DNA of 5,601 nucleotides, from positions 1-5,601 of the forward strand of contig NZ_JAIDEN010000009.1 of assembly GCF_029054785.1 (NCBI RefSeq). Reading direction: 5' to 3'. This DNA comes from Duncaniella sp. (GTDB lineage: Bacteria; Bacteroidota; Bacteroidia; Bacteroidales; Muribaculaceae). A program made the translations under genes and the position numbers. A model generated the notes under the pieces. The model was not told the DNA's origin and did no database searches. It saw only the letters and a list, made by a program, of their open reading frames with translations. Each line of letters opens with the position of its first letter. The stretch's first letter is position 1. Of this stretch, positions 5,552-5,601 are shown in pieces.

Positions 5552-5601
5552 TTATAAAATGTCTAAGTATTTGATTTCAGTTATATAACCCTTTGCGGCT
5601 G
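5552..5601 (-). CDS. rpmB: C-terminal end of probable 50S ribosomal protein L28 (partial)
   Basis: Upstream of rpmG an open frame enters from the right edge of the window and ends in TAA at 5552-5554. The visible end reads AAKGYITEIKYLDIL. The AAKGY segment and its distance from the stop resemble the C-terminus of Bacteroidetes L28, and rpmB precedes rpmG in this phylum. The gap to rpmG is 4 nt. Only about 15 residues are visible, so the call rests largely on gene order. Confidence 0.72.
   Translation of the reverse strand, partial: AAKGYITEIKYLDIL

Noticed and set aside
5374..5574. Plus-strand frame of 66 codons opposite rpmG.
   Set aside because: The minus strand encodes an unmistakable L33 here, and the plus frame has no recognisable features.
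1..5601. Search by eye for CRISPR arrays, tRNAs, insertion sequences and attachment sites.
   Set aside because: Nothing with the needed repeat-spacer, cloverleaf, transposase or terminal-repeat structure was seen; the only repeats are the tail repeats, the 3'-end duplication and the promoter direct repeat.

Overview
This window looks like chromosomal DNA from a member of the order Bacteroidales, possibly a Muribaculaceae-like lineage. The evidence is the small Bacteroidetes-specific DUF4295 protein directly after ribosomal protein L33, the debranching-enzyme / glycosyltransferase / GH57 gene trio typical of Bacteroides relatives, A-rich leaders without Shine-Dalgarno sites, and a TTTG / TAnnTTTG-like promoter. 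Genus-level placement is a guess. All genes are read right to left on the minus strand.

Layout from right to left. (1) 5198-5601 is a ribosomal cluster: the 3' end of a probable rpmB (L28), complete rpmG (L33) and a 49-aa DUF4295 protein, closed by a strong intrinsic terminator at 5118-5158. (2) 4845-5197 has no accepted gene. It holds that terminator, a candidate sigma-ABfr-type promoter pointing left, and a 15-bp direct repeat spaced exactly 21 bp apart that overlaps the promoter. (3) 53-4844 is a three-gene alpha-glucan (glycogen) operon: a GH133-type debranching-enzyme homologue, a GT-B glycosyltransferase of glycogen-synthase type, and a GH57 alpha-amylase-like protein with a coiled coil and a Lys/Ala/Pro/Glu repeat tail. 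A short imperfect tandem repeat straddles the last stop codon and runs to the window edge.

The most interesting observation concerns active sites. The glycosyltransferase keeps its expected catalytic and nucleotide-sugar residues, but both hydrolase-type partners carry acid-to-amide changes where the families keep carboxylates. In the debranching homologue the GRDT Asp is Asn305, the WMD Asp (probable general acid) is Asn419 and the C-terminal Glu (probable base) is Gln608. In the GH57 protein the nucleophile Glu146 is kept, but the acid/base Asp is Asn242. The frames are long and intact, so these are not simple pseudogenes. One reading is that an active glucan synthase is produced with two glucan-binding proteins that no longer hydrolyse. 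Motif positions were aligned by eye from family knowledge and need a real alignment and an enzyme assay.
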